From positions 4,967,001 through 5,031,000 of the forward strand of contig NC_020829.1 in assembly GCF_000349845.1 (NCBI RefSeq): DNA of 64,000 nucleotides. The letters are read 5' to 3'. The notes beneath the pieces were generated by a model, which saw nothing but the letters and a program-made list of their open reading frames with translations, searched no databases and was not told the origin of the DNA. The DNA is from Pseudomonas sp. ATCC 13867. Its GTDB lineage: Bacteria; Pseudomonadota; Gammaproteobacteria; Pseudomonadales; Pseudomonadaceae. The position numbers and the translations under genes are program-made. This document shows, one piece after another, positions 50,822 through 59,220 of this stretch. Position 1 is the stretch's first letter. Every line of letters begins with the position of its first letter.

Positions 50822-52420
50822 TCAAAGGGCATAAATGGAAGAACAGGGAACCTGGTAGCGGGTCGGTGTTACCGCAAGTAGTTCGGGCACCGCGTGCTGG
50901 GCCTGATAAGCCTCCAGTACATCGTTGACCTCGACATTGCGCGGGTCCTCGCCGGGATAGCCGTCGAACCCCGCCAACAGGACCCGCCGGGCCCTGCCGC
51001 TGGCCGCGACCGCCAGGGCATAGGCCGCCACCAGCGACGTCGGCAATGTACAGTGCCGGGCCTGGAAACCAAAGCCCTGCCTGTCGATGGACAAACCAAA
51101 GTCCAGAAGCGCTTTGCCCTTCAAGGAATTCAACACATCCTCGGGCAACATGCTCGCCGGTGTGATCAGCGGCTGCGGTAACTGCACGTGTTCGGCGCCA
51201 TCGGCCATCAACCGTAGCGGATGGCAGGCCGCCCGCAGGTGGATCAGCTCCGGTGAGATGTCGGTCTGCGTATTGAGCGCCAGCACCACGGGGTCGGCCT
51301 TGCGGATGTAATGCTCGATCGCATCGCGATGCCTGACCACGCCGGTCCCGCTGCCGAGCAGCAGTACCTCCCGGTCGGCCAGCCATTCCTGCGGGGCCCA
51401 CTCTCCCCGAGGAGCACCGTGGTAGAAGTGCCGCGATGCCTCAAGGGTGTCCGGGTTGTACTTCTTGCCACCGCTGGTGCGCAACGCCTGGATCGCGACC
51501 AGCAGGTCCGAATCGCTGTAACGCGAGTCGGCCAGCATTTCCTGGACGTAGGTGGGGTGAATGCCATGCATTCCCGCCAGGTAGTAATACGGATTGGTGC
51601 CCCAGCCGTAGCGCTGCTGCATCGGCTGGAAGCGCCTCGAAACCAGTTGCAGGAGCGCCGAGAGATTGCGCTTGCCGTGCTGCATGGCGAGGTATTCGAT
51701 GCGCGCATTGCCCGGGCCGCGCCCCATGCCCAGCACGGTGCCGTCGACCCAGGTCGCGCCAGCGGCGATGGCCTCGAGTGTGTTGGCATGGGCCAGCGCG
51801 CGATTATCATGCGCGTGGATCCCCAGCGGACCGTCCCATTCACGACGCAGCAGGGCGATGATCGCGCGTACGTCGACGGGCGACAGGCTGCCCATGCTGT
51901 CGGCGAAATAGAGCACGTCCAGCCCGAACTGCTGCGCCGATGCCGCCAATCGCAGGATGGTTTCGTCGGACTGTTCGGCGATCTGCATCAGGTTGATGCC
52001 GACCCGGTAACCCTGCTGCTTCAACCAGCGGCAAGCGGGCAATACCGCTTCGAACTCATGGGCATGGCTGGCAATGCGCACCAGGTCGACCGGGGACCCC
52101 TGCGCACAGGCAAACAGAAGCGCCACAGCGGCAAGCGGCCCTTCGGCATGCTGGACCAGCTCACTGGCATTGACCATCACGCCATAGCAGACACCCGGCA
52201 CCAGCGGCAGGCTGGCGAGAAAGGCATCGCTGCTGTAGGCGTATCCGCCGCGGAAACCGTGACGGGGAAACCCTCGCAGGCCCAACTCGACATAGTCGAT
52301 ACCCGCGCTGGCAACAGCCTGCAGGTACTCGCGAACCAGATCCGCGTCGAAGTCCCAGTTGTTGTAGTAACCGCCGTCCCGCAATGTGCAATCCAGCAGG
52401 AAGACTTTCGAATCGCTCAC
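50822..52420 (-). CDS. DRE-TIM aldolase fused to a Rossmann-like (DUF115-type) domain
   Basis: 532 residues from a GTG at 52420 with GGAGG eight nt upstream. N-terminal HMGL-like metal aldolase (about 5-290): LLDCTLRDGGYYNNWDF with Asp10, Arg14 and Asp15, YFADSMGSLSP, and GIHAHDNRALA with His202/His204 as metal ligands, then GMGRGPGNA. It resembles 4-hydroxy-2-oxovalerate aldolases. The C-terminal domain (about 350-532) starts EVLLLGSGTGVVRHRDAIEH and contains RVLLAGFDGYPGEDPRN, echoing the GxxGPS and VGVD elements of the transferase three genes on. Likely joins pyruvate to an aldehyde to make a 3-deoxy-2-ulosonic acid (inference). Confidence 0.75.
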   Translation of the reverse strand: MSDSKVFLLDCTLRDGGYYNNWDFDADLVREYLQAVASAGIDYVELGLRGFPRHGFRGGYAYSSDAFLASLPLVPGVCYGVMVNASELVQHAEGPLAAVALLFACAQGSPVDLVRIASHAHEFEAVLPACRWLKQQGYRVGINLMQIAEQSDETILRLAASAQQFGLDVLYFADSMGSLSPVDVRAIIALLRREWDGPLGIHAHDNRALAHANTLEAIAAGATWVDGTVLGMGRGPGNARIEYLAMQHGKRNLSALLQLVSRRFQPMQQRYGWGTNPYYYLAGMHGIHPTYVQEMLADSRYSDSDLLVAIQALRTSGGKKYNPDTLEASRHFYHGAPRGEWAPQEWLADREVLLLGSGTGVVRHRDAIEHYIRKADPVVLALNTQTDISPELIHLRAACHPLRLMADGAEHVQLPQPLITPASMLPEDVLNSLKGKALLDFGLSIDRQGFGFQARHCTLPTSLVAAYALAVAASGRARRVLLAGFDGYPGEDPRNVEVNDVLEAYQAQHAVPELLAVTPTRYQVPCSSIYAL

Positions 52421-52451
52421 GTCATATCCCTCCAACGCGATAAGGCGACGG

Positions 52452-53582
52452 TCAACGCCCGGCAATGAGCGCCTTCACCAGCGGCAGGCTCCAGAACTCC
52501 CGGCGCACGGCGTCATCGGAGAAGCGCGTCTGCAGGCGCTGCGCCATCTGCTGCGCGCACGCCTCGCGCTGGCCACGGTCGAGCGCCGCCATGTGTCCCA
52601 GGCCTTCGGCCAGGGCTTTCTCGTCGCGCAGCGGGAACAGGATGCCAACGCCTTCGACCACTTCGCCGGCGCCGCCGCCCGCGGTTGCGATCAGCGGCAC
52701 ACCGGCGGCCATCGCTTCCAGCAGGACCATGCCGAAGGGCTCGTGATCGGAGCTCAGGGCGAACACGTCGAACGCCTTGAAATAGCGCTTGGCATCGGGA
52801 ACCTGGCCAAGGAACAGCACGCGTTCGGCGATGCCCAGTTCACGGGCCAGGTCCTTGAGGTCTTCCTCCAGGCGGCCCTTGCCGAGGACCGCCAGCAGGC
52901 TGTTGTGCGGCAAGCGCGGCAGGGCCTGGGCGAAACCGCGCAGCAGGGTGGCCTGGTCCTTGTCCGGGTGCAGGCGGCCGACGTTGCCGACCACCCAGGC
53001 GTTGTCCGCCAGCCCCAGGTGCTGGCGCGCCGGGTAGCGGTCGACCTGCTCGGCCTGCAATGCGTCGACGTCGATACGGTTGTACAGCGTCTCGATACGC
53101 TCCTGCGGCCAGGCCGGCAGGCAGGCGCGGATTTCGTCGCGCACCGCGTTGGAGACGCCCAGCAGGCTCAGACGCTCGGCGAAGATGCGCGCGAACAGCT
53201 TGCGCCCCAGGCGCTGGAAATCGCCGAAACCGTGGTGCACGCCAATGATCGGCAGTTTCGTTCCGAGCATGGCGATCCAGGTCGGCTTGAAGCGGTGCGC
53301 GATGCAGAAGCGGAAGTCGCGGGAGCGGGCGATCTCGCGCAGGTCGCGGATCGCCTTGAGCTTCAGCCCGCGGATATCCCGCGAGCTGTAGTCGAGGAAC
53401 AGCACCTCGTCGCTGGCGCAGCCGGAAGCTACTTCGACATCGGGCGCCCCGGTGAGGAACACCGTGGTGACCCGGTAGCCGGTGCCGGCGAACAGGCTGG
53501 CGTACTGACGGGCGCAGTCGAGGAACGGCCCGTCATAGCCGTGGCAGAACTGCAGGACGCGCGGTTCAGCCGAGCGAGTCAT
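52452..53582 (-). CDS. wapH: GT4 core glycosyltransferase WapH
   Basis: 376 residues from the ATG at 53582 (MTRSAEPRVLQFCHGYDGPF); an ATG 15 nt earlier adds five residues. GT-B family 4: LSLLGVSNAVRDEI, VVGNVGRLHPDKDQATLL, FLGQVPDAKRYFKAFDVFAL and the donor motif EPFGMVLLEAMAAGVPLIAT. In P. aeruginosa (PA5004) WapH adds an outer-core glucose. It overlaps the end of the carbamoyltransferase gene by 17 nt and is followed, 31 nt on, by the novel aldolase. Confidence 0.88.
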   Translation of the reverse strand: MTRSAEPRVLQFCHGYDGPFLDCARQYASLFAGTGYRVTTVFLTGAPDVEVASGCASDEVLFLDYSSRDIRGLKLKAIRDLREIARSRDFRFCIAHRFKPTWIAMLGTKLPIIGVHHGFGDFQRLGRKLFARIFAERLSLLGVSNAVRDEIRACLPAWPQERIETLYNRIDVDALQAEQVDRYPARQHLGLADNAWVVGNVGRLHPDKDQATLLRGFAQALPRLPHNSLLAVLGKGRLEEDLKDLARELGIAERVLFLGQVPDAKRYFKAFDVFALSSDHEPFGMVLLEAMAAGVPLIATAGGGAGEVVEGVGILFPLRDEKALAEGLGHMAALDRGQREACAQQMAQRLQTRFSDDAVRREFWSLPLVKALIAGR

Positions 53583-55323
53583 AGGCCGCCGCGCCATCCT
53601 TGACCACCAGGATGTCCTGCATGATCAGGTATTGCAGGTCCGAGCCGTAGAACATGTTCAGGGCGTCGGTCGGCGAGCAGATCATCGGCTCGCCACGGCG
53701 GTTCAGCGAGGTGTTGAGCGCCACGCCGTTGCCGGTGAGCTTCTCCAGCTCCTTCATCATGTCGTAGTAGCGCGGGTTGAACTCGCGCTTGAGCACCTGG
53801 GCGCGGGAGGTGCCGTCTTCATGCACGACTTCCGGCACGCGGGTCTTCCACTCTTCGTTGACCTCGAAGGTGAAGGTCATGAACGGCGCCGGATGGTCGA
53901 TCTTGAACATCTGCGGGCCGACGGTATCCAGCATCGACGGGCAGAAGGGCCTCCAGCGCTCGCGGAACTTGATCTGCGCGTTGATGCGGTCGGCGACGCC
54001 GGGAACGCTCGGGCAGCCGATGATCGAGCGGCCGCCGAGGGCGCGCGGGCCGAACTCCATGCGGCCCTGGAACCAGGCCACCGGGTTGCCGTCCACCAGC
54101 ACCTTGGCGATCAGTTCGGGCACATTGTCGATCTTGCGCCAGGCCGGCTTGGCCTCGTGGCGGGCGCAGGCGGCGATGACGTCTTCGTTGCTGTATTCCG
54201 GACCGAGGTAGACGTGCTCCATCTTCTCGACCGGCACGCCGCGCTCCCAGGATACATAGGCCGCCGCGCCGACCGCGGTGCCGGCGTCGCTGGACGCGGG
54301 CTGCACGTACAGCTCCTTGACCTCGGGACGGGCGATGATCTTCTGGTTGAGCTTGACGTTCAGCGCGCAACCGCCGGCAAAGGCGACCTTGCCGGTCTCG
54401 CGGATGATGTCGCCCAGGTAGTAATCCATCATCTCCAGCGCCAGCTTCTCGAACAGCGCCTGGATGCTGGCGGCATAGTGGATGTAGGGATCGTCGGCGA
54501 TGTCGCCTTCGCGCTTCGGACCGAGCCACTCGATCAGCTTGGGCGAGAAGTAGTAGCCCTTGCCCTTTTCCTTGTAGCGACGGAAGCCGATGACGTTGGC
54601 GTAGTCGGTGTTGATGATCAGCTCGCCATTCTCGAACTTGGCGAGACGGGAGAAATCGTACTTGCTGGCGTCACCGTAGGGCGCCATGCCCATGACCTTG
54701 AACTCGCCATCGAGCATGTCGAAGCCGAGGTATTCGGTGATCGCGCCGTACAGGCCGCCCAGGGAGTCCGGATCGTAGAACTCCTTGATCTTGTGGATCT
54801 TGCCGTTCTCGCCGTAGCCGAAGAAGGTGGTGGCGTACTCGCCCTTGCCGTCGATCCCGAGGATCGCCGTCTTCTCCTTGAAGCCCGAGCAGTGGTAGGC
54901 GCTGGAGGCGTGGGCCAGGTGGTGCTCGACCGGCTGGATCTTGGTCTTCTTCAGGTCGAAGCCGAGCTGCTGCAGGCACCACTGGATGCGCTTGTAGTAG
55001 CGGTGGTAACGGCGGTTGCCGAGCAGGATGGCGTCCAGCGCGCGGTCCGGCGCGTAGGCGTAGCGCTTGGCGTAGTGCCAGCGGGCCTTGTCGAAGATGC
55101 TGATGGGGGCGAAGGGAATGGCCACCACGTCAACGTCCGACGGCTTGATCCCGGCCTGCTCCAGGCAGAACTTGGCCGACTCGTAGGGCATGCGGTTCTT
55201 CGCGTGCTTGTCGCGGACGAAGCGCTCTTCTTCGACGGCCGCGACCAGCTTGCCGTCGATGTACAGGGCGGCGGAAGGGTCATGGCTTACGGCGCCGGAC
55301 AGGCCGAGGATGGTCAATGCCAC
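53566..55323 (-). CDS. wapO: LPS-core carbamoyltransferase (NodU/CmcH family) WapO
   Basis: 585 residues from a GTG at 55323. N-terminal Kae1-like domain (ILGLSGAVSHDPSAALYIDG, trimmed; HHLAHASSAYHCSG; ILGIDGKGEYATTFFGYG) and C-terminal carbamoyltransferase region (FAGGCALNVKLNQKI, QGRMEFGPRALGGRSI, FMTFTFEVNEEWK). The family makes carbamoyl-adenylate and passes the carbamoyl group to a sugar hydroxyl; in P. aeruginosa the LPS inner-core heptose II bears 7-O-carbamoyl, matching PA5005. Between the double kinase (5 nt upstream) and wapH. Confidence 0.87.
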   Translation of the reverse strand: MALTILGLSGAVSHDPSAALYIDGKLVAAVEEERFVRDKHAKNRMPYESAKFCLEQAGIKPSDVDVVAIPFAPISIFDKARWHYAKRYAYAPDRALDAILLGNRRYHRYYKRIQWCLQQLGFDLKKTKIQPVEHHLAHASSAYHCSGFKEKTAILGIDGKGEYATTFFGYGENGKIHKIKEFYDPDSLGGLYGAITEYLGFDMLDGEFKVMGMAPYGDASKYDFSRLAKFENGELIINTDYANVIGFRRYKEKGKGYYFSPKLIEWLGPKREGDIADDPYIHYAASIQALFEKLALEMMDYYLGDIIRETGKVAFAGGCALNVKLNQKIIARPEVKELYVQPASSDAGTAVGAAAYVSWERGVPVEKMEHVYLGPEYSNEDVIAACARHEAKPAWRKIDNVPELIAKVLVDGNPVAWFQGRMEFGPRALGGRSIIGCPSVPGVADRINAQIKFRERWRPFCPSMLDTVGPQMFKIDHPAPFMTFTFEVNEEWKTRVPEVVHEDGTSRAQVLKREFNPRYYDMMKELEKLTGNGVALNTSLNRRGEPMICSPTDALNMFYGSDLQYLIMQDILVVKDGAAAYDSLG

Positions 55324-55328
55324 AGGGT

Positions 55329-56816
55329 CTAGCCTCTTTCATCTGGGCGGGTGCCAGGCACCCGCGGTAAACGTTCGTCGAGCAGCTGGTGCAGTGCGCT
55401 GCCCTCTGGCCAGTTGCGCAGGAAGCGCGCACGGTCACGGGCATAGGCGCGGGCGAAGCTCGCTTCTCGCGAGTGACGCTGCATGGCATCGAGGTCGATC
55501 AAGGACCACTGCCCGCCTTCGCCCTGCTCCTGCCAGAACAGGTTGTGCCCCTTGAGGTCGCCGTGGCTGATGCGTTCGCGCACCAGCGCCGCGAACAGTC
55601 TGTCCAGGGCTGCAAGGTCTGTTTCCGGCGGCAGGCCGCCCCCCTCCGGTTGGTCCAGGTAGGGTTTGAAACGGGCGATTATATCCTGACCCGCCAGGTA
55701 ATCGGTAATCAGGAAGGCCGGGCCGCGCAACCACAGCCAGCGGCGCTCGATGACCGCCAATGGCTTGGGTGTGGCGATGCCGAGGAAGTCCAGGCGATTG
55801 CCCTCGCGCCACGAGGCCCAGGCGCGGCTGGGGCGCCAGAAGCGCTTGAACCAGTGCAGCAGGTTCTTGATGTTGTAGCGCTTGATGACTAGCGGGCGGC
55901 CATTGAGCTCGACGCGAGCGACAGTCGCGGCGCCGCCGGTCTTGTAGACATGTCCGCGATCTATGTAGGAATCCGGATCGTCCAGCAGCGGCTGCAGGCC
56001 CTCCTCTTCCTCGCGACGCACCGCGCGCAGGCCGAACGGCCCCTTGAATACGCTGAACAGGCTGCAGTCGCGGGCGATCTTCTTCATCAGGTCGCCGACG
56101 CGCCAGCGTCGAACCCTGGCGATTTCCTTCTGCAAAGCCTCCAGCGGCAGCGCGTGTTCGCCGTTGGCCAGTAGATAGTGGATCAGCAGCTCTTCCAGAT
56201 ACGGATCGAGACTGGCTGGCAACTGGGCGAAGAACACCCCGAGATTTTCCAGCACGTGCTTGCGCGACAGCGGCTGGCCGGGGGTTTCCGCGCGAATGCC
56301 GGCGCCGTCGATCAGGTACAGCGTGCCGGCGTGGCGCAGCAGGTTGTCCAGGTGCAGGTCCTCCTGCCACAGGCCCTTGGCGTGCATCCGGGCGATGGCG
56401 GTGAGGGCCTCGGCGATGACGGCGGCCTGCCCGTCGGACAGCAGCGGTTCGCCTTCCACGGCGCGCCAGGCGTCCCAGAGACTCCGGGCATCGTCGAGGA
56501 ACTCGAAGAGCAGCCAGCCACCCTCGCCGTCCTTCAGGCCGTCGGCCAGCAGCGCCGGCGTGGTCAGCCCCTGCTCGGCGAGCAGCCGCACGCCTTCGCG
56601 CTCACGCTGGAAGTGCCGCGCGGCCCTGCCGCCGACCAGCAGCTTGGCCAGCACCGGACGTCCGCGCCAATTGGCCGCACCGACGTAGCGCTGGCCGGGC
56701 AATACGCGCAACAGGCTGTCCAGGCGCAGCTCAGCGCTGCCGGCGCCGTCCTCCAGCTCGACACGCAGCGGCAGCGCGGGTGTGCGACCGGCGTCACGCA
56801 AGGCGGACAACCTCAT
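55329..56816 (-). CDS. Tandem two-domain LPS kinase-like protein
   Basis: 495 residues with two kinase-like domains in one chain. Domain 1 (about 40-235): RPVLAKLLVGG (nucleotide Lys), GLWQEDLHLDNLLRH (catalytic Asp and Asn) and LYLIDGAGIRA. Domain 2 (about 285-485): RPLVIKRYNIKN, RERISHGDLKGHNLFW and WSLIDLDAMQR. Both sets of catalytic residues appear intact, so both halves could be active. Positional counterpart of PA5006. Probably phosphorylates core heptose or another core site. The start overlaps the wapQ-like stop (ATGA). Confidence 0.8.
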   Translation of the reverse strand: MRLSALRDAGRTPALPLRVELEDGAGSAELRLDSLLRVLPGQRYVGAANWRGRPVLAKLLVGGRAARHFQREREGVRLLAEQGLTTPALLADGLKDGEGGWLLFEFLDDARSLWDAWRAVEGEPLLSDGQAAVIAEALTAIARMHAKGLWQEDLHLDNLLRHAGTLYLIDGAGIRAETPGQPLSRKHVLENLGVFFAQLPASLDPYLEELLIHYLLANGEHALPLEALQKEIARVRRWRVGDLMKKIARDCSLFSVFKGPFGLRAVRREEEEGLQPLLDDPDSYIDRGHVYKTGGAATVARVELNGRPLVIKRYNIKNLLHWFKRFWRPSRAWASWREGNRLDFLGIATPKPLAVIERRWLWLRGPAFLITDYLAGQDIIARFKPYLDQPEGGGLPPETDLAALDRLFAALVRERISHGDLKGHNLFWQEQGEGGQWSLIDLDAMQRHSREASFARAYARDRARFLRNWPEGSALHQLLDERLPRVPGTRPDERG

Positions 56817-57568
56817 GCGCGGCCTTCCTTCTTCTTGCGGCGGGCACCCAGGCGGCGGTACCAGTCATCCACCTCCGGCCCACTGGCCGAGGTGCCCAGA
56901 TAGGCCGCCAGCAGGTTGCGCACGTCGGTCTCGTTCCAGTCCGGCGCGCGGCGCAGCAGTGGCTCGAGGTCGCGCACGCGGTCGCGCTGGCCGAACCACA
57001 GCGGGCGGGTCTTCTCCAGGTCGATCAGGGTCGCTTCGAAGGCATCGTCGGTTTCGCGCAGAAAGATGTGCTTGGGGTAGAAGCAGCCGTGCATCTGCCC
57101 GGCTTCGTGCAGGCGGCGGGCGAGCATGCCGCAGGCGCGCAGGATAGCCTGGCGCCGCTCCGACGCCAGCTTCGGCCAGCCTTGCAGGAAGCTGTCCAGG
57201 TCGCGCCAGCCCTCCAGCGCGCGGGTCATCAGGATCGCCCGGCGCTCGCCGCCGACCTGCCGCGCGCCAAAGAAGGCCGCCTGCATCGACGGAATGCCGA
57301 GCTGGTGATAGCGCTGGATGTTGCGGAACTCGCGACTGAACGTCGGCTCGCCCAGCGGCCGTGTCAGGCTGCGGGTCAGGTGATTGCTCTGGCGCTTGAG
57401 GTAGTAGGCGGTGCCGTCCAGCTCGACGCGGTAGACGCTGCTCCAGCCGCCACGCTCGGTGTTGGGTTCGTCGACAGCTTCCAGTTGCAGGTTCCACAAG
57501 GCGTCGAAATCGGCCAGGGCGTTGCGTTCGAGCAGCGCCTGGTCATCGCTGGCAATGAAATCCTTCAC
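56813..57568 (-). CDS. wapQ: LPS kinase InaA-family protein (WapQ-like)
   Basis: 251 residues from a GTG at 57568 that overlaps the wapP stop (GTGA). Kinase-like fold: GTAYYLKRQSNHLTRS (nucleotide Lys), FSREFRNIQRYHQLGIPSM and ATLIDLEKTRP (DFG-like Asp). The catalytic loop reads QMHGCFYPKHIFL: Cys stands where HRD has Asp and His replaces Asn, a pattern of the InaA subfamily. It may use a modified mechanism. Symbol assigned from the order waaG-waaP-wapP-wapQ and less certain than the family call. Confidence 0.72.
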   Translation of the reverse strand: MKDFIASDDQALLERNALADFDALWNLQLEAVDEPNTERGGWSSVYRVELDGTAYYLKRQSNHLTRSLTRPLGEPTFSREFRNIQRYHQLGIPSMQAAFFGARQVGGERRAILMTRALEGWRDLDSFLQGWPKLASERRQAILRACGMLARRLHEAGQMHGCFYPKHIFLRETDDAFEATLIDLEKTRPLWFGQRDRVRDLEPLLRRAPDWNETDVRNLLAAYLGTSASGPEVDDWYRRLGARRKKKEGRA

Positions 57569-58299
57569 TCGCGTCCCTCGAAGAAATGGACGATCTGCCG
57601 GACACGCTTCTTGTCCGAGGCGTTCAGTCGTTCGCGGCGCCGGTACAGCAGGTAGAACTGCAGGCGCTGCGTGTAGGAAAGGTGGTATTTGGCGACCTTG
57701 TCGAGGGTCGCCAGGTCCTTGGTGATGCGGTAGCGCAGCATGAAGCTGACCCAGAAATCACCGATCGGGCAATCGATGAAATACACCGTGCCCTCCCCGT
57801 CCACCAGGATGTTGCGCCACTTCAGGTCGTTGTGGGTAAAGTGCCGGTCGTGCATGGTCCGCGTGTAGCTGGCCAACTGGCGCATGACGTGCTCGACCCA
57901 GGCGCGATCCTTCAGGCGCGGATCGTCCTGCTTGGCCAGGGCATGCAGGTCCTCGGTGCCGACCAGCTCGCGGGTGATGATCGCGCCACGGGAGAAGCCG
58001 CCGTTGACGCGCTCCAGGCCGTAGGCCACCACCTGGGCGGTCGGGATGCCCCACTTGGCGAACTGCTTGAGGTTCTGCCATTCGGCCTTCACCCGCGGGC
58101 GCGGCAGATAGCGGCGAAAGCCCTTGCCCGGCTTGCGGTAGCGTTTGACGTAATAGCGCACGCCATCGCGCTCGACGCGGATCACATCGGACATCGCGTC
58201 CTTGGTGATGCGCTCGCCGTCCAGCGAGAACACGGCATCCAGGCTGCCGAAATCGGCGGCCAGATGCAGGTAGTCGGCTTCGAGTACCCAGCCGGCCAT
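57565..58299 (-). CDS. wapP: LPS core kinase WapP
   Basis: 244 residues from the ATG at 58299, which shares one base with the waaP stop (TGATG). Kinase fold with VRYYVKRYRKPGKG (nucleotide Lys near 57), HFTHNDLKWRNILV (canonical catalytic Asp and Asn) and VYFIDCPIGDFW. Positively charged C-terminus (YRRRERLNASDKKRVRQ). In P. aeruginosa wapP lies directly after waaP in the core phosphorylation group; phosphates on heptose I/II are needed for outer-membrane stability and viability. Confidence 0.83.
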   Translation of the reverse strand: MAGWVLEADYLHLAADFGSLDAVFSLDGERITKDAMSDVIRVERDGVRYYVKRYRKPGKGFRRYLPRPRVKAEWQNLKQFAKWGIPTAQVVAYGLERVNGGFSRGAIITRELVGTEDLHALAKQDDPRLKDRAWVEHVMRQLASYTRTMHDRHFTHNDLKWRNILVDGEGTVYFIDCPIGDFWVSFMLRYRITKDLATLDKVAKYHLSYTQRLQFYLLYRRRERLNASDKKRVRQIVHFFEGRE

Positions 58300-59105
58300 C
58301 AGAGCAGGTCTCCATAACGTTGCTTGCGGTCGTACAGCTTGGCCGCCTTGCGTTCCATCCACGCCAGCAGCGCGGCCTCGTCGCGGAGGATGTCACGCAG
58401 ATTCTTACCGAAGTAATCACGCAGGAAGCGCAGCTTGTCGCGGTGCGTCAGACCGATGTCCAGCGCGGAGAAATACAGCGCCGCCAGATCCTTGTTGCGC
58501 CAGCGGCGCGGCGTGGCGGCGCGGGTCTGAGCACGGTGCAGGTCGATCACCGACAGGCGCAGGTCGTCGGCGCTGATCGGGCGATCGGTGTGCAGCAGGA
58601 AGTGGCAGATATAGCAGTCGCGGTGGTTGACCCCGGCACGGTGCATGGTGCCGACCATCTTCGCCACTTCGGCGATCAGCGCGCGCTTGAGGCGTGGCTC
58701 GGGTGGCGCTTTCAGCCAGTCGAGAGAAAAGACTTCGAGGTCGGTGGTCGGCGCCAGTTCCTCGGTGATGATGAAGGAGTGCTGCATGGCCGGATTGCCG
58801 CCGCGCTCGCCGTAGGCCACCGCGGTCATGGTCGCCACGCCGGCCTGGTGCAGGCGCTCCAGGGCGCGCTGCTCCTGGCCGGCGCCGAGCACGGGGAGTT
58901 TGGCGCTGCACAGGTTCTTGACGATCTCGCCCCAGCCGATGCCACGGTGGATCTTGACGAAATAGCCGCGACCTTCGACTTCGGTGCGCAGCGTACGGCG
59001 GCCTTCCAGCTCGCGGTAGACCTTGCCCTGCAGGCGCTCGACCTCGACGAAGGGGTCCTTGCCGGCCCACAGGCTTTTGAAGGGTTCACGCAAATCAAGC
59101 TTCAC
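58299..59105 (-). CDS. waaP: LPS heptose I kinase WaaP
   Basis: 268 residues from a GTG at 59105, same length as the P. aeruginosa enzyme. It phosphorylates heptose I of the inner core in the cytosol. Seen: GYFVKIHRGIGW (nucleotide Lys51), the catalytic loop GVNHRDCYICHFLL with Asp163, and SVIDLHRAQTR (metal Asp). In P. aeruginosa waaP is essential because unphosphorylated core is not exported properly. A REP pair of 115 nt separates it from waaG upstream. Confidence 0.95.
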   Translation of the reverse strand: MKLDLREPFKSLWAGKDPFVEVERLQGKVYRELEGRRTLRTEVEGRGYFVKIHRGIGWGEIVKNLCSAKLPVLGAGQEQRALERLHQAGVATMTAVAYGERGGNPAMQHSFIITEELAPTTDLEVFSLDWLKAPPEPRLKRALIAEVAKMVGTMHRAGVNHRDCYICHFLLHTDRPISADDLRLSVIDLHRAQTRAATPRRWRNKDLAALYFSALDIGLTHRDKLRFLRDYFGKNLRDILRDEAALLAWMERKAAKLYDRKQRYGDLL

Positions 59106-59120
59106 TGCGCGTCCTCTTTT

Positions 59121-59206
59121 GTAGGAGCGAGGGGGACGCCATCGTCATTGCTCGCGAACGGATTGGTACCGAGCATGGGGCGGTTCGCGAGCAAGCTCGC
59201 TCCTAC
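59121..59206. repeat. REPIN (locus i) inside the core operon, one arm with insert
   Basis: The left copy (59121-59159) carries GGGGACGCC plus ATCGTCA in its centre; the right copy (59184-59206) is standard. It fills the waaG-waaP gap and will fold on the operon mRNA. Confidence 0.8.
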
Positions 59207-59220
59207 GAGAGCAAAAGCGT

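Noticed and set aside
50815..50832. Earlier ATG for the KdsB-like gene at 50832
   Set aside because: It overlaps the aldolase stop and adds MPFESS outside the family start; 50814 matches the usual KdsB beginning.
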